From contig NZ_FODJ01000005.1 of the NCBI RefSeq assembly GCF_900110345.1, forward strand, positions 163,438 through 227,437: a stretch of 64,000 bases of DNA, given 5' to 3'. This stretch comes from Amphibacillus marinus. Lineage in GTDB: Bacteria; Bacillota; Bacilli; Bacillales; Amphibacillaceae. This document shows positions 37,159-45,670 of the stretch, in pieces. A program made the position numbers and the translations under genes. The notes beneath the pieces are model-generated. The model made no database searches. It saw nothing but the letters and a program-made list of their open reading frames with translations, and was not told the DNA's origin. Positions within the stretch are counted from its first letter, which is position 1, and each line of letters begins with the position of its first letter.

Positions 37159-39003
37159 ATGAACAATTTATTTATCGGGTTGACTCTAGGGAATGATCCC
37201 CACACGGTAGGTATTCACAAAGCTGCTAAGCTAGCAAAGCTTGCAGGTATTGCGTATATGATTCTACCACCAGCATTATCAGATGATGAGAAAATAAAGA
37301 CTTTAATTGATCAGAATCCCCGTTTTATTGGCTTAAGCTATCGGTTGAGTGTTGAACCAGCACTGAGTGAACTGAAGAAATTTCTCGAAAGAATGGAAGA
37401 GGCTGGACTTTTTAAGGATCCGGAGCGGAGGGTTGGGTTTTCAGGTCTGTTCTTAACCCTTGATGCCATTTCTAATGGTGGTTTACTTGAGCAGTACCCG
37501 ATCGAATTAATTGGTTCTGATAAACAAATAGAGGTTAAGACAAATCAGACCCTGAATTTCTTTCAAGTCGCTCAAGGGCATGAACGAGATCAGATCGTTG
37601 AGTTAGTTAGACAAGAAGCTAACCCGAAAAAGGTGCCCCTTCTGGATGAGCTTGCTAGCGAGGTAGTTGACCAAAACAGCTATTTGTCAGAACAACCATT
37701 AAAAAAACCGTCTGAGGATGCACTTAAACACTTACCGAACCGAATGAAAGAATCAGCCATTCCCCTGATTCGAACGCACTTTGGTATTCCAAGCGATTCA
37801 ATCGACCCAACCGTACAGGGGATTATCAAACTAGCTGAACAGGGCGCTGTGGATGAGGTTTCTTTAGGGTCTTCTGATCTCTCCCAGCGTTATTTCGGTA
37901 ATGAACAAGCCTTTCAAATCTACAAAAATGATGGGGGTGTTCCTTACAAGAATAAAGCAGAGTTAGCTGCATTATTTGAGGCATCACGGCGGGGGAACTT
38001 TCCGTCCGTAAAACCTTATGCCCATGTCTATCAATTAAAGCCATTTGTTGATACCTGTTTAGAAACAGGTATGTTAGTAGGGGCGCATCAGGCTGTTCCT
38101 TTGTTTTGGTTTAGCCAATTAGATGGTCGGGGCCCGCTGTCAGTACCAGATGCAATTCAAGAACATATTGAAACGGTTGAATATCTTGCTTCAAAGAATA
38201 TTCCAGTTGAAATGAATGACCCAAATCAATGGTCTTCGCGCTTTATCCATGACGCTTTATTCGTAGTCGATTACGCATTAATTGCTGCTGTTATGTATGC
38301 TTCAGGCGTTAAGGATATGATTTTTCAGCATCAATTTAATAAACCCGCTGAAACTGGCGATTATGCTGATTTAGCCAAGATGGCGGCGGCAAAAGTAATA
38401 ATTGAGCAAATTAGACCTGAAGGCAATCAAGCAAATGTTTATCTGGAGGCACGAGCTGGAATTGAACATTTTAGTACTGATCTTGAGGTAGCTAAATTTC
38501 AACTTGCCCGAACTACGCTTCTTCAAATGATTTTTGATCCGAACATGTTTCATTTGGTTAGCTATTGTGAAGCGAGCCATGCAGCTACGGCAGATGACGT
38601 GATTGAAAGTGCCAAGATTGTTCGGCGATCTGCTAAGCTATTTAAAGATCATGAGGCCAAACTTAAAAAAGTGTTGACCGACCCAATTGTCGTTGAACGC
38701 AAACAATTTTTACTAAATGAGGCTATGGTTGTGCTAAAAGCAATTGCATCATTATCGAAAGCTTATCGCGAGGACATGGATATGGCGGAGTGGTATCAAT
38801 GCTTAGCAGATCCACAAGCCTTAAGTGAGGCGATGGCACGCCGTTATATGACAGCGCCAGGCATTACCTTACCGGATTATGAAAACACAGAGTTACTAAC
38901 GAAGATTGGTCGATATGGTTTTATTGATTGCTACGCAAGCTATGATGATGCTCGACCGCTAACTGAACAAGAGCGCTTAGAGCGGCTCCATCAGTATGTC
39001 TAG
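37159..39003 (+). CDS. Cobalamin-binding-motif protein with probable TIM-barrel, mutase-like
   Basis: This 614-aa protein begins with a domain of about 110 residues carrying the base-off/His-on cobalamin signature: D13-x-H15-x-x-G18 in GNDPHTVG, a serine near S60 in GLSYRLS and GFSG at 93-96. A region of about 190-480 looks like an alpha/beta barrel, similar in character to B12-dependent mutase catalytic subunits (glutamate mutase, lysine or ornithine aminomutase). The C-terminal 130 residues are helical. No PLP lysine can be assigned. It begins one base after the dehydrogenase stop, with AAGGAAG upstream. A carbon-skeleton or amino mutase is inferred; a corrinoid methyltransferase is an alternative. 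Confidence 0.62.
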   Translation: MNNLFIGLTLGNDPHTVGIHKAAKLAKLAGIAYMILPPALSDDEKIKTLIDQNPRFIGLSYRLSVEPALSELKKFLERMEEAGLFKDPERRVGFSGLFLTLDAISNGGLLEQYPIELIGSDKQIEVKTNQTLNFFQVAQGHERDQIVELVRQEANPKKVPLLDELASEVVDQNSYLSEQPLKKPSEDALKHLPNRMKESAIPLIRTHFGIPSDSIDPTVQGIIKLAEQGAVDEVSLGSSDLSQRYFGNEQAFQIYKNDGGVPYKNKAELAALFEASRRGNFPSVKPYAHVYQLKPFVDTCLETGMLVGAHQAVPLFWFSQLDGRGPLSVPDAIQEHIETVEYLASKNIPVEMNDPNQWSSRFIHDALFVVDYALIAAVMYASGVKDMIFQHQFNKPAETGDYADLAKMAAAKVIIEQIRPEGNQANVYLEARAGIEHFSTDLEVAKFQLARTTLLQMIFDPNMFHLVSYCEASHAATADDVIESAKIVRRSAKLFKDHEAKLKKVLTDPIVVERKQFLLNEAMVVLKAIASLSKAYREDMDMAEWYQCLADPQALSEAMARRYMTAPGITLPDYENTELLTKIGRYGFIDCYASYDDARPLTEQERLERLHQYV

Positions 39004-39018
39004 CCGATAATTAAACTT

Positions 39019-39059
39019 ATCCCGCAAAAGTTAGAAAGGAAAGCTAACTTTTGCGGGAT
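39019..39059. terminator. Bidirectional terminator, 16-bp stem
   Basis: ATCCCGCAAAAGTTAG (39019-39034) pairs perfectly with CTAACTTTTGCGGGAT (39044-39059), followed by TTACT. It ends the operon at 35872-39003 and the convergent NERD gene. Confidence 0.85.
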
Positions 39060-39062
39060 TTA

Positions 39063-39608
39063 CTAACCTTGCTTTAGCTGTTCTGCAAAGAGTTGAACGT
39101 TTTCTTTCGATAAAATAGGTGTCTTTATTTGCGTAATGGCTGCTACTAATTGATCAAAGTGGCAGACCTGTTGGTTCTTAATGAGGCTCTGATCAACGGA
39201 GAGTGTGGCTTGATTCGAAACAGCTACAATCTGATGAAATTGTTTGGTCGGTAGCTTTAGGTGCTTTGCCAGCTCTTGAATGTATGGTTTATATTCATGT
39301 AAGGGGTTCTTAATCGTTTTCAACTGTTTGTTAAACTTAAGTACCCAATTTTCCTCTTCTTCTGTTCCCATTACTTCACCTGTCCAGTTAATTTGTTTAA
39401 CCACAATAATTCCGTAGATTGATACAATTAGGTAATCAATCTGCGTATTTTGCTTGTTAATATGTTCGAGTACGTGATAGTGTGTCGTGTTTAACGCGGT
39501 TAGCTTTTGTGTGAGGTAACGTGAGCTAATTCTTTTTCTTATCCACATATATACAGCACTTGAGCCGACAATAAGCCCCAATATAACATAGATGCGTAGT
39601 CCATCCAC
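39063..39608 (-). CDS. Membrane-anchored NERD-domain protein
   Basis: This 181-aa protein has one N-terminal membrane segment (about residues 5-22) and a NERD (nuclease-related) domain. The core reads QIDYLIVSIYGIIVVKQINWTGEVMG, where the family has an Asp and a Glu/Gln-x-Lys nuclease-like set; here the glutamate position is Q (VKQ). A cytoplasmic DNA-related role is possible but unproven. It appears monocistronic. Confidence 0.72.
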   Translation of the reverse strand: MDGLRIYVILGLIVGSSAVYMWIRKRISSRYLTQKLTALNTTHYHVLEHINKQNTQIDYLIVSIYGIIVVKQINWTGEVMGTEEEENWVLKFNKQLKTIKNPLHEYKPYIQELAKHLKLPTKQFHQIVAVSNQATLSVDQSLIKNQQVCHFDQLVAAITQIKTPILSKENVQLFAEQLKQG

Positions 39609-39953
39609 TTTTGTTCCCCCCTAGAGTAATATGTATGCTTCTTATTGTATCATGAAGCATGTTCGGACTGGTTGCTTTTTTGTGATTTTTTAGGTGATAT
39701 TTGTCTGACTAGAAATTCTTTTGTCACCTTCGCTGTTATAAATCACCAAGGAATGAACGAAATATAAGTATATGCTATGTAAAAAGCACAAGTAAGTAGC
39801 TATTAAATTCATGAATGATCGCCTAACAAATAGCAGTCATACTGGTTTTTCTTTTGCAACACCAATATTTTTTAAAAAATGGGGGAATGCCCCTTCCGCA
39901 ATTGCCACATCCTCATATAATACTGGTGAAATGACTTAAAGGAGGTCTTCAAA
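39609..39953. other. Gap upstream of YjcZ-type gene
   Basis: No longer gene is visible. CATATAATA at 39914-39922 resembles a sporulation sigma (CATANNNTA) -10 element, but I see no matching -35. AAAGGAGG at about 39938-39945 is the ribosome binding site of the short gene that follows. Confidence 0.4.
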
Positions 39954-40091
39954 TTGGGTAACCCAGGTTGTGGCACTCCTGCACCAGGCTATGGTGGAGG
40001 ATTTGCTTTACTCATTGTGTTGTTTATTTTGTTAATCATTATCGGTGCATCATTCTATGGTGGTGTAGGTGGCGGCGGCTACTGCTGCTAG
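39954..40091 (+). CDS. YjcZ-family small sporulation-type protein
   Basis: A TTG start after AAAGGAGG opens a 45-codon gene. The peptide starts [16 protein letters not shown], has one hydrophobic segment ([18 protein letters not shown]) and ends in a Gly-rich [10 protein letters not shown]. This layout is that of the YjcZ/SscA-type small spore-associated proteins of Bacillaceae. It suggests the host can sporulate or descends from a spore former. A strong terminator follows at 40103-40133. Confidence 0.85.
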   Translation: MGNPGCGTPAPGYGGGFALLIVLFILLIIIGASFYGGVGGGGYCC

Positions 40092-40102
40092 TCGCTAAAC
40101 TA

Positions 40103-40140
40103 AAGAAACTCGCTCAGTTAGAGCGAGTTTCTTATTTTTT
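40103..40140. terminator. Bidirectional terminator after YjcZ-type gene
   Basis: AAGAAACTCGCTC (40103-40115) pairs with GAGCGAGTTTCTT (40121-40133) around AGTTA, followed by ATTTTTTT. It also serves the convergent dehydrogenase gene. Confidence 0.88.
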
Positions 40141-41102
40141 TAGCTAAGCTTTTGATCGGATATTTCTTTAATTTGATAATGAAGCGCATCATTATTAAGA
40201 ATACGTTGAACATTGTCTAAGGTAACCTGTCCTGTTCGAAAGATTGCAGCCCGTGTCGCACCGCCAATATGAGGTGTGGCGATGACATTAGCCAGGGTTG
40301 GTAGGTCATTTGTAGGTGGTTCCTGATTAAATACGTCTAAGCCAGCCCCTGCCAGTGTTCCGTTTAATAGGGCCTCCCTGAGATCATCCTCAACAATTAA
40401 CCCGCCTCTTGCCACATTAATTAAAAATGCGCCAGCTTTCATTTTCTGTAAGACTTCTTTATTAATCATCCCGGCATTGTTAACTGTCAGTGAGGTAGCT
40501 AGAATAATAAAGTCAGAATGAGCAAGGAGCTCTGCTAAAGTAACGAAAGCTATTCCTTCAGCTCGATTGGCATGCTTACTATAAACAAGCACCTTCATCT
40601 CATAGCCTTTGGCACGTTGAATAATCTGCCTGCTAATGGCCCCGTATCCAATAATGCCAAGGTTAGCTTGGTAAAGTTCAGTTCCTAACGATAATTGCCA
40701 TTTTTTTTGCTTAACCTGCTCATTTTTAAGATGTACTTGACGTGCTAATGTATGCATAAAAGCAAAAGCAAGTTCAGCCACTGAGGTAGCATTCTGACCA
40801 GGGGCATTTGCTATGGCAATTCCTTTCTGTTGAGCATAGGGAACATCAATATTATCAATGCCAGCACCGAATTTTAAGATGAAACGAAGCTGTTTGGCTG
40901 CATCAATAACTTCACGGTCAATTTGGACAACAGCAACAATAATGATGTCAACATCTGCTACTCGTCTAAGGAGAAGCTGGCGATTAATGCCCTTATCTGT
41001 ATCCTTCATTTCCTTCACTTCAACACCCATGTTGCTTAAACTGCTACTAAATGCTGGGTAGTCGTGATAAAACGCATCGCGTAATAGCACCAAAGCCTTC
41101 AT
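40140..41102 (-). CDS. D-isomer-specific 2-hydroxyacid dehydrogenase
   Basis: This enzyme of about 320 aa belongs to the SerA/glyoxylate-reductase superfamily. The NAD-binding motif GIIGYGAISRQI is near the middle. The catalytic Arg is in INVARGG, the Glu in DVFNQEPP and the His in ATPHIGGAT. No C-terminal ACT domain is present, so it is not a full SerA. An in-frame GTG at 41114 lies too close to the AAGGAG box, so I chose the ATG at 41102. It is divergent from the IclR regulator and may share its operator. The substrate is a D-2-hydroxyacid, not further defined. Confidence 0.85.
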   Translation of the reverse strand: MKALVLLRDAFYHDYPAFSSSLSNMGVEVKEMKDTDKGINRQLLLRRVADVDIIIVAVVQIDREVIDAAKQLRFILKFGAGIDNIDVPYAQQKGIAIANAPGQNATSVAELAFAFMHTLARQVHLKNEQVKQKKWQLSLGTELYQANLGIIGYGAISRQIIQRAKGYEMKVLVYSKHANRAEGIAFVTLAELLAHSDFIILATSLTVNNAGMINKEVLQKMKAGAFLINVARGGLIVEDDLREALLNGTLAGAGLDVFNQEPPTNDLPTLANVIATPHIGGATRAAIFRTGQVTLDNVQRILNNDALHYQIKEISDQKLS

Positions 41103-41285
41103 AATTATGCCCACACTCCTTTGTAAATCTTGCCTAGTATTATTTTAGCCAGCGCCATGATGGCGGTGTTCGTATTTTAATATCATAGAATGGTCATTTC
41201 TTTTTTTCATCGTTTTCGTAAAGTTGTTTAACAAATTGTTTTTAATAAATATGCAACTTTTTTGTAATAAAAGCTCTCATTGGTC

Positions 41286-41313
41286 TTGTATTTTTTTAAA
41301 AAAGTGATAATAT
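41286..41313 (+). promoter_or_regulatory. Probable promoter of IclR-opp operon
   Basis: TTGTAT (41286-41291), a 16-bp spacer and TAATAT (41308-41313) form a plausible promoter upstream of the palindromic operator. Confidence 0.45.
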
Positions 41314-41330
41314 TTTAAATAATTATAAAA

Positions 41331-41358
41331 TTCGAACTATTGGTTCGATTATAGAACC
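41331..41358. promoter_or_regulatory. Candidate IclR operator
   Basis: GGTTCGATTATAGAACC (41342-41358) has palindromic GGTTC/GAACC arms, and a related TTCGAAC half-site lies at 41331-41337. The position between promoter and gene suggests autorepression by the IclR protein. Confidence 0.6.
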
Positions 41359-41374
41359 GGAAGGAGGGGTGTTG

Positions 41375-42160
41375 TTGAGTTCTAAAACGGTCATGAAAGC
41401 TTTGAACATTTTAGAGATGTTCTCAATTCATAAACCCTGCTGGGGCTTAAGGGAGTTAGCTAATGAACTAGAGATGAGCCATACAATTGTTCATCGCTTA
41501 TTAACAACCTTTACTGAGAAGGGCTATTTGTTTAAAAACCCTGACACGCAAAAATATGAATTAGGCATTAAATTTTTAGAGCTTAGTAATGTAGTAGAGG
41601 AAAACCTGAAGATCTCTGAAATTATTCATCCTATTATGAAGAAAGTAGCGCTAGAGTCTGGTGAAAGCATTGTGTTAACATTACTCGATCAAGACGAGGG
41701 TGTTTTTATGAAGATTGTCGAAAGTGATCGCCAGGTGCGCTTCGCTGAATCAATTGGAAAGCGGTCACCTTTGTATAAAGGGGCTTCGCACAAGGTTATT
41801 TTAGCTAATTTACCTGAAGACCATCAAGGCGGTATTATTCAACAGGGAATAGACTCAAAGGCAGAGGAAATTGAGTCAGTATCCGTTTTTTTACAACGAT
41901 TAGCAATAATTAAACAACAGGGTTGGGCTTATACGAGTGGCGAAACGATTCATGAGGTCGGCGCAATCTCAGCTCCCTTGTTTGATTATCAAAATCAGGT
42001 GCTCGGTTCTTTATCTGTAGCCGGTCCAGCATATCGACTTGAGGAGTCCAATATTGAAATGACGGCAACGATATTAATGAAATATTGCCTTGAATTGTCC
42101 GCGGTTCTTAGCAAGGTCGTTTTTCCGACAAGAAGAAACTATTTATTTGAAAAACTCTGA
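41375..42160 (+). CDS. IclR-family transcriptional regulator
   Basis: This protein of about 261 aa has an N-terminal winged helix (WGLRELANELEMSHTIVHRLLTTFTEKGY) and a C-terminal IclR effector domain from about residue 75, with RFAESIGKRSPLYKGASHKV and GAISAPLFD motifs. I chose the TTG at 41375, 7 bp after AGGAGG; the GTG at 41369 and TTG at 41372 are too close. It begins a gene series with an Opp-type importer and peptidases, 29 bp before oppD. It probably represses that operon and releases it on binding a small acid or peptide-derived ligand. Confidence 0.85.
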   Translation: MSSKTVMKALNILEMFSIHKPCWGLRELANELEMSHTIVHRLLTTFTEKGYLFKNPDTQKYELGIKFLELSNVVEENLKISEIIHPIMKKVALESGESIVLTLLDQDEGVFMKIVESDRQVRFAESIGKRSPLYKGASHKVILANLPEDHQGGIIQQGIDSKAEEIESVSVFLQRLAIIKQQGWAYTSGETIHEVGAISAPLFDYQNQVLGSLSVAGPAYRLEESNIEMTATILMKYCLELSAVLSKVVFPTRRNYLFEKL

Positions 42161-42189
42161 AAATTAAAATAGAAAAGAGGGGGATAACA

Positions 42190-43218
42190 ATGACCAATAT
42201 ACTTGAAGTAAACGAGCTTGTTACAGGCTATCGTGGAAAAAATGGTTATTTAAAAGCTGTTGACGGCGTCTCCTTTGCAATTAAGGAAGGAGAAACAATC
42301 TGTATTGTCGGTGAATCAGGCAGTGGAAAAAGTGTAACATCAATGAGTGTCATGCGCCTAGTTGAATATGAAAATGGCAAAATATTAGCGGGCGAGATTA
42401 ACTTTAAAGGTGAAGACCTAGCTAAGAAGACGACCGAGGAAATGAGGAAGCTTAGGGGTTCAGAAATTTCAATGATTTTTCAGGAGCCATTAACTGCATT
42501 AAATCCTGTTTTTACAATTGGTAAGCAAATTAGTGAAGCAATTTTATTTCATCAAAAGATACCAAAGAAACTAGCGATGGCTCGAGCAGAGGAGCTGTTA
42601 ACTTTGGTCGGTTTATCTGAACCAAAAACGAGGCTTAAGCAGTTCCCTCATGAACTCTCTGGTGGAATGAGACAACGGGTAATGATTGCCATCGCACTTG
42701 CCACTGAGCCAGATCTATTAATTGCTGATGAGCCGACAACTGCACTCGATGTAACAATTGAGGCCCAAATCTTAGAATTATTACGGAAAATTCGGCAAGA
42801 AAAGAACATGGCTATTATGCTAATTACGCATGATATTGGTGTTGCCGTTGAAATGTCTCAACGTATTATCATTATGTATGCTGGCAAGATTATGGAAATA
42901 GCAGAAACAAACGATATTATGAAGCGCCCCTATCATCCTTATACAAAAGCTTTACTAGAGTCCGTTCCAACAATGGATGGCGAGCGTGGTAGCTTGTTAA
43001 AGTCAATTAAGGGAAGTATTCCTAGCTTAAATGAATTACCAGCTGGCTGCCGTTTTGCACCGCGCTGTCCGCTTGCGACAGAGCAGTGTCATCAAGAGCA
43101 GCCTCCACTTGAAACTATGCAAAATCGACAAGTTGCCTGCTGGCATGTAGATAAAATGAAGAGCTTATATGAGCATGAAAAGGGAGGGGAGCCAGTTGGA
43201 GCAAACGAATCACACTAA
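42190..43218 (+). CDS. Peptide ABC transporter ATPase, OppD/DppD type
   Basis: This 342-aa ATPase has Walker A GESGSGKS near residues 40-47, signature LSGGMRQRVMIA, Walker B LLIADEP and an H-loop LITHD. The C-terminal oligopeptide-type extension contains [14 protein letters not shown], a cysteine-rich motif of OppD/DppD proteins that can bind an Fe-S cluster. An AGAGGGGGA site precedes the ATG. It works with the OppF-type ATPase next door and the permeases at 47446 and 48410. Confidence 0.9.
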   Translation: MTNILEVNELVTGYRGKNGYLKAVDGVSFAIKEGETICIVGESGSGKSVTSMSVMRLVEYENGKILAGEINFKGEDLAKKTTEEMRKLRGSEISMIFQEPLTALNPVFTIGKQISEAILFHQKIPKKLAMARAEELLTLVGLSEPKTRLKQFPHELSGGMRQRVMIAIALATEPDLLIADEPTTALDVTIEAQILELLRKIRQEKNMAIMLITHDIGVAVEMSQRIIIMYAGKIMEIAETNDIMKRPYHPYTKALLESVPTMDGERGSLLKSIKGSIPSLNELPAGCRFAPRCPLATEQCHQEQPPLETMQNRQVACWHVDKMKSLYEHEKGGEPVGANESH

Positions 43219-44254
43219 TAACCAGCAGCCACTTGTTCAAATAAAACATTTAGCTAAACATTTTCAAATTAAGGGAGGTGGGTTACTAAAAAGGGAAACA
43301 AAGACGTTAAAGGCTGTTGATAATGTTTCACTAACTATTTATAAAGGCGAAACATTAGGTTTGGTTGGTGAGTCAGGTTGTGGAAAGTCTACGTTAGGAC
43401 GTAATGTCTTGAGGCTACAGGAGCCAACCAATGGTGAAGTGCTGTTTCACGGCGAGGATATTTTAACATATAGCAAGAAGCAGCTACGTGAAATAAGAAA
43501 TGATATGCAAATTATTTATCAGGATCCCTTTGGTTCACTTAATCCACGTTTTACGATTGGCGAGAGCATTGGCGAGATGTTCAAAATCCATGGCTTGTAT
43601 AAAGGAAAGGAACGAGAAGAAAAGGTCAAGGAGCTACTCGAGCTTGTTGGACTTGACACAAGTCGTTACGATAGTTATCCACACGAATTCTCTGGAGGTC
43701 AACGTCAACGTGTTGGAATAGCGCGTGCCCTTGCCTTAAATCCTGAATTTATTGTTGCTGATGAGCCTGTGTCAGCACTCGATGTCTCTGTTCAATCACA
43801 AATTATTAATCTATTAATGAAGTTAAAAGCTGAATTTGGTTTAACATTATTATTTATTGCCCATGGACTAAATGTTGTCAGGCACATTTCTGATCGGGTA
43901 GGGGTTATGTATTTAGGGCAAATTGTTGAGCTATCGGATACTGATCAAATCTTTGATCGTCCTGCTCATCCCTATACAGCTGCATTATTGTCAACTGTTC
44001 CAGATCCAAACCCCGATGCAAGAAAAAATCGCATTGTTTTAGAAGGTGAGGTACCTTCACCAGCATCCCCACCTTCCGGCTGTCGCTTCCGCACACGTTG
44101 TCCGCTCGCGACAGAACAATGCAAGCAAGTAGAACCTAAGCTGCAAGAGATCCGAAGCGGCCACTTCGTCTCCTGCCACTACCCTCTACAAGAAGGGCAG
44201 AGCTTACATGAAGCAATAGCAACCATGCAAGACAAGGAAAAAGTGCGTGCATAG
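43196..44254 (+). CDS. Peptide ABC transporter ATPase, OppF/DppF type
   Basis: This 352-aa ATPase has Walker [10 protein letters not shown], signature [15 protein letters not shown] and Walker [13 protein letters not shown], with the OppF-type C-terminal [14 protein letters not shown] segment. I chose the TTG at 43196, preceded by AGGGAGGGGAG inside the end of the OppD frame, which gives a 23-bp overlap. An in-frame ATG at 43169 lies before this site and is less likely. Confidence 0.88.
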   Translation: MEQTNHTNNQQPLVQIKHLAKHFQIKGGGLLKRETKTLKAVDNVSLTIYKGETLGLVGESGCGKSTLGRNVLRLQEPTNGEVLFHGEDILTYSKKQLREIRNDMQIIYQDPFGSLNPRFTIGESIGEMFKIHGLYKGKEREEKVKELLELVGLDTSRYDSYPHEFSGGQRQRVGIARALALNPEFIVADEPVSALDVSVQSQIINLLMKLKAEFGLTLLFIAHGLNVVRHISDRVGVMYLGQIVELSDTDQIFDRPAHPYTAALLSTVPDPNPDARKNRIVLEGEVPSPASPPSGCRFRTRCPLATEQCKQVEPKLQEIRSGHFVSCHYPLQEGQSLHEAIATMQDKEKVRA

Positions 44255-44426
44255 CACTCACTTCCATTTTAGCATAATATCACGTGGAAATTGTAAAAAA
44301 TTTCAGGCAAGATCATAACAATTAGCTGGTTTTCGTTAACGTAAAGGTTAAGAAGCATTCCTTCGTTACCGCAAGCGCAGACAGATCAACATGATGAACA
44401 ATTTTATCTAAAAAGGGAGTTTTAAC
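44255..44426. other. Gap between oppF and dipeptidase genes
   Basis: No gene or clear terminator is visible in these 172 bp, so the upstream transcript probably continues. An AAAGGGAG site at the end serves the dipeptidase. Confidence 0.4.
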
Positions 44427-45647
44427 ATGTCTAAACAAATTATTAATCGGAACAAAAAAAATTATGATGGCTACAAAGCCTTTCAATATTTAGAAGCAGG
44501 TAAAGATTATCAGGAATTTAAATTAGCAAAGCAAATTGATCGTGTCCCTGCCTTTGTATATCCAGTTAGTGAGGCTGAGGAAGAAAAGGTACAGGATCTC
44601 TTAAGTAAAGAGCAGATCATCTCCATGCATGAGCATACCTTTATTGCACCAGAAAACTTATCTGAATTTTATGAATTTAGACGAACTGGTCGTGATTTTA
44701 CGGCATATGAAGCCCTAAGTAACTCAGGACTTGATGTCATTTTTGAAAACTTTATGGATGGGACAGCTATGGTAACGTCACTTGCTGGCTGGAAATGGTC
44801 CGATGTCATTCATGACCTTGGTTTACGCTACAGTGATATTGCCCATCAGGACATGATTATTAAAGCCGAGCGTCTGTCAGATATTTATCGGGCTAAAAAA
44901 GAAGGGAAAATTGCCTTTGTTGGTGCACTAGAATCATGTACCATGATTGAAAATGAGCTTGATCGTCTCGATATCCTTTATGGATTTGGTATTCGCACGA
45001 TGGGAATTGTCTATTCAGAGGCAAATCAGCTTGGTGCAGGATTACGCGAGCCGAGTGATGGTGGTTTAACGGTCTTTGGTAAGCAAGCAGTAGAGCGGAT
45101 GAATAAGCTTGGGATTACCATTGATGTTTCACATTCAGGTGACAAAACAGCGTTAGATACGATTGAAACGAGTAGTAAACCAGTAACGATTAATCATGCA
45201 GGTGCTCGCGGGTTATGGAACACAAACCGAATGAAGCCAGATGATGTTATTAAAGCCTGTGCAGCTAAAGGTGGCGTAATTGCCATTGAAGCAGCACCAC
45301 ACTCAACGGTTACCGCGAATCATCCAGAGCACAATATTGAATCGTTCATGGAGCATTTTGAGTATACCGCAAATCTTGTCGGCATTGACCATGTCGCATT
45401 TGGTCCCGATACCCTGTTTGGTGATCATGTTGGGCTACATGATACACTTTCTGGACAATTATCAATTAAGAGCGCACAGAAATCTGATGTAAAACGAGTC
45501 GAGTATGTGCAGGGTCTAGAGAATCCAGCGGAATGCTTCCCGAACATTTTACGTTGGTTAGTAAAGAAAGGCTATAGTGATGCTGATATTAAAAAAGTAA
45601 TTGGAACAAATATTATTCGTGTGCTAGAAGATACTTGGGCAAAATAA
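44427..45647 (+). CDS. M19-family dipeptidase
   Basis: This 406-aa protein belongs to the renal/membrane dipeptidase family, which uses two zinc ions to cleave dipeptides, often with a D-residue at the C-terminal side. E169 (GALES), H236 (DVSHSG) and H257 (NHAGARG) match metal and catalytic positions. The first site normally reads HxD, but here it is H68-E-H70 in SMHEHTF, so the metal set differs from the standard one. The protein has no signal peptide and acts on imported dipeptides. It sits inside the Opp operon. Confidence 0.82.
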   Translation: MSKQIINRNKKNYDGYKAFQYLEAGKDYQEFKLAKQIDRVPAFVYPVSEAEEEKVQDLLSKEQIISMHEHTFIAPENLSEFYEFRRTGRDFTAYEALSNSGLDVIFENFMDGTAMVTSLAGWKWSDVIHDLGLRYSDIAHQDMIIKAERLSDIYRAKKEGKIAFVGALESCTMIENELDRLDILYGFGIRTMGIVYSEANQLGAGLREPSDGGLTVFGKQAVERMNKLGITIDVSHSGDKTALDTIETSSKPVTINHAGARGLWNTNRMKPDDVIKACAAKGGVIAIEAAPHSTVTANHPEHNIESFMEHFEYTANLVGIDHVAFGPDTLFGDHVGLHDTLSGQLSIKSAQKSDVKRVEYVQGLENPAECFPNILRWLVKKGYSDADIKKVIGTNIIRVLEDTWAK

Positions 45648-45670
45648 AAAATGAAAGAGGGAATTTTAAA

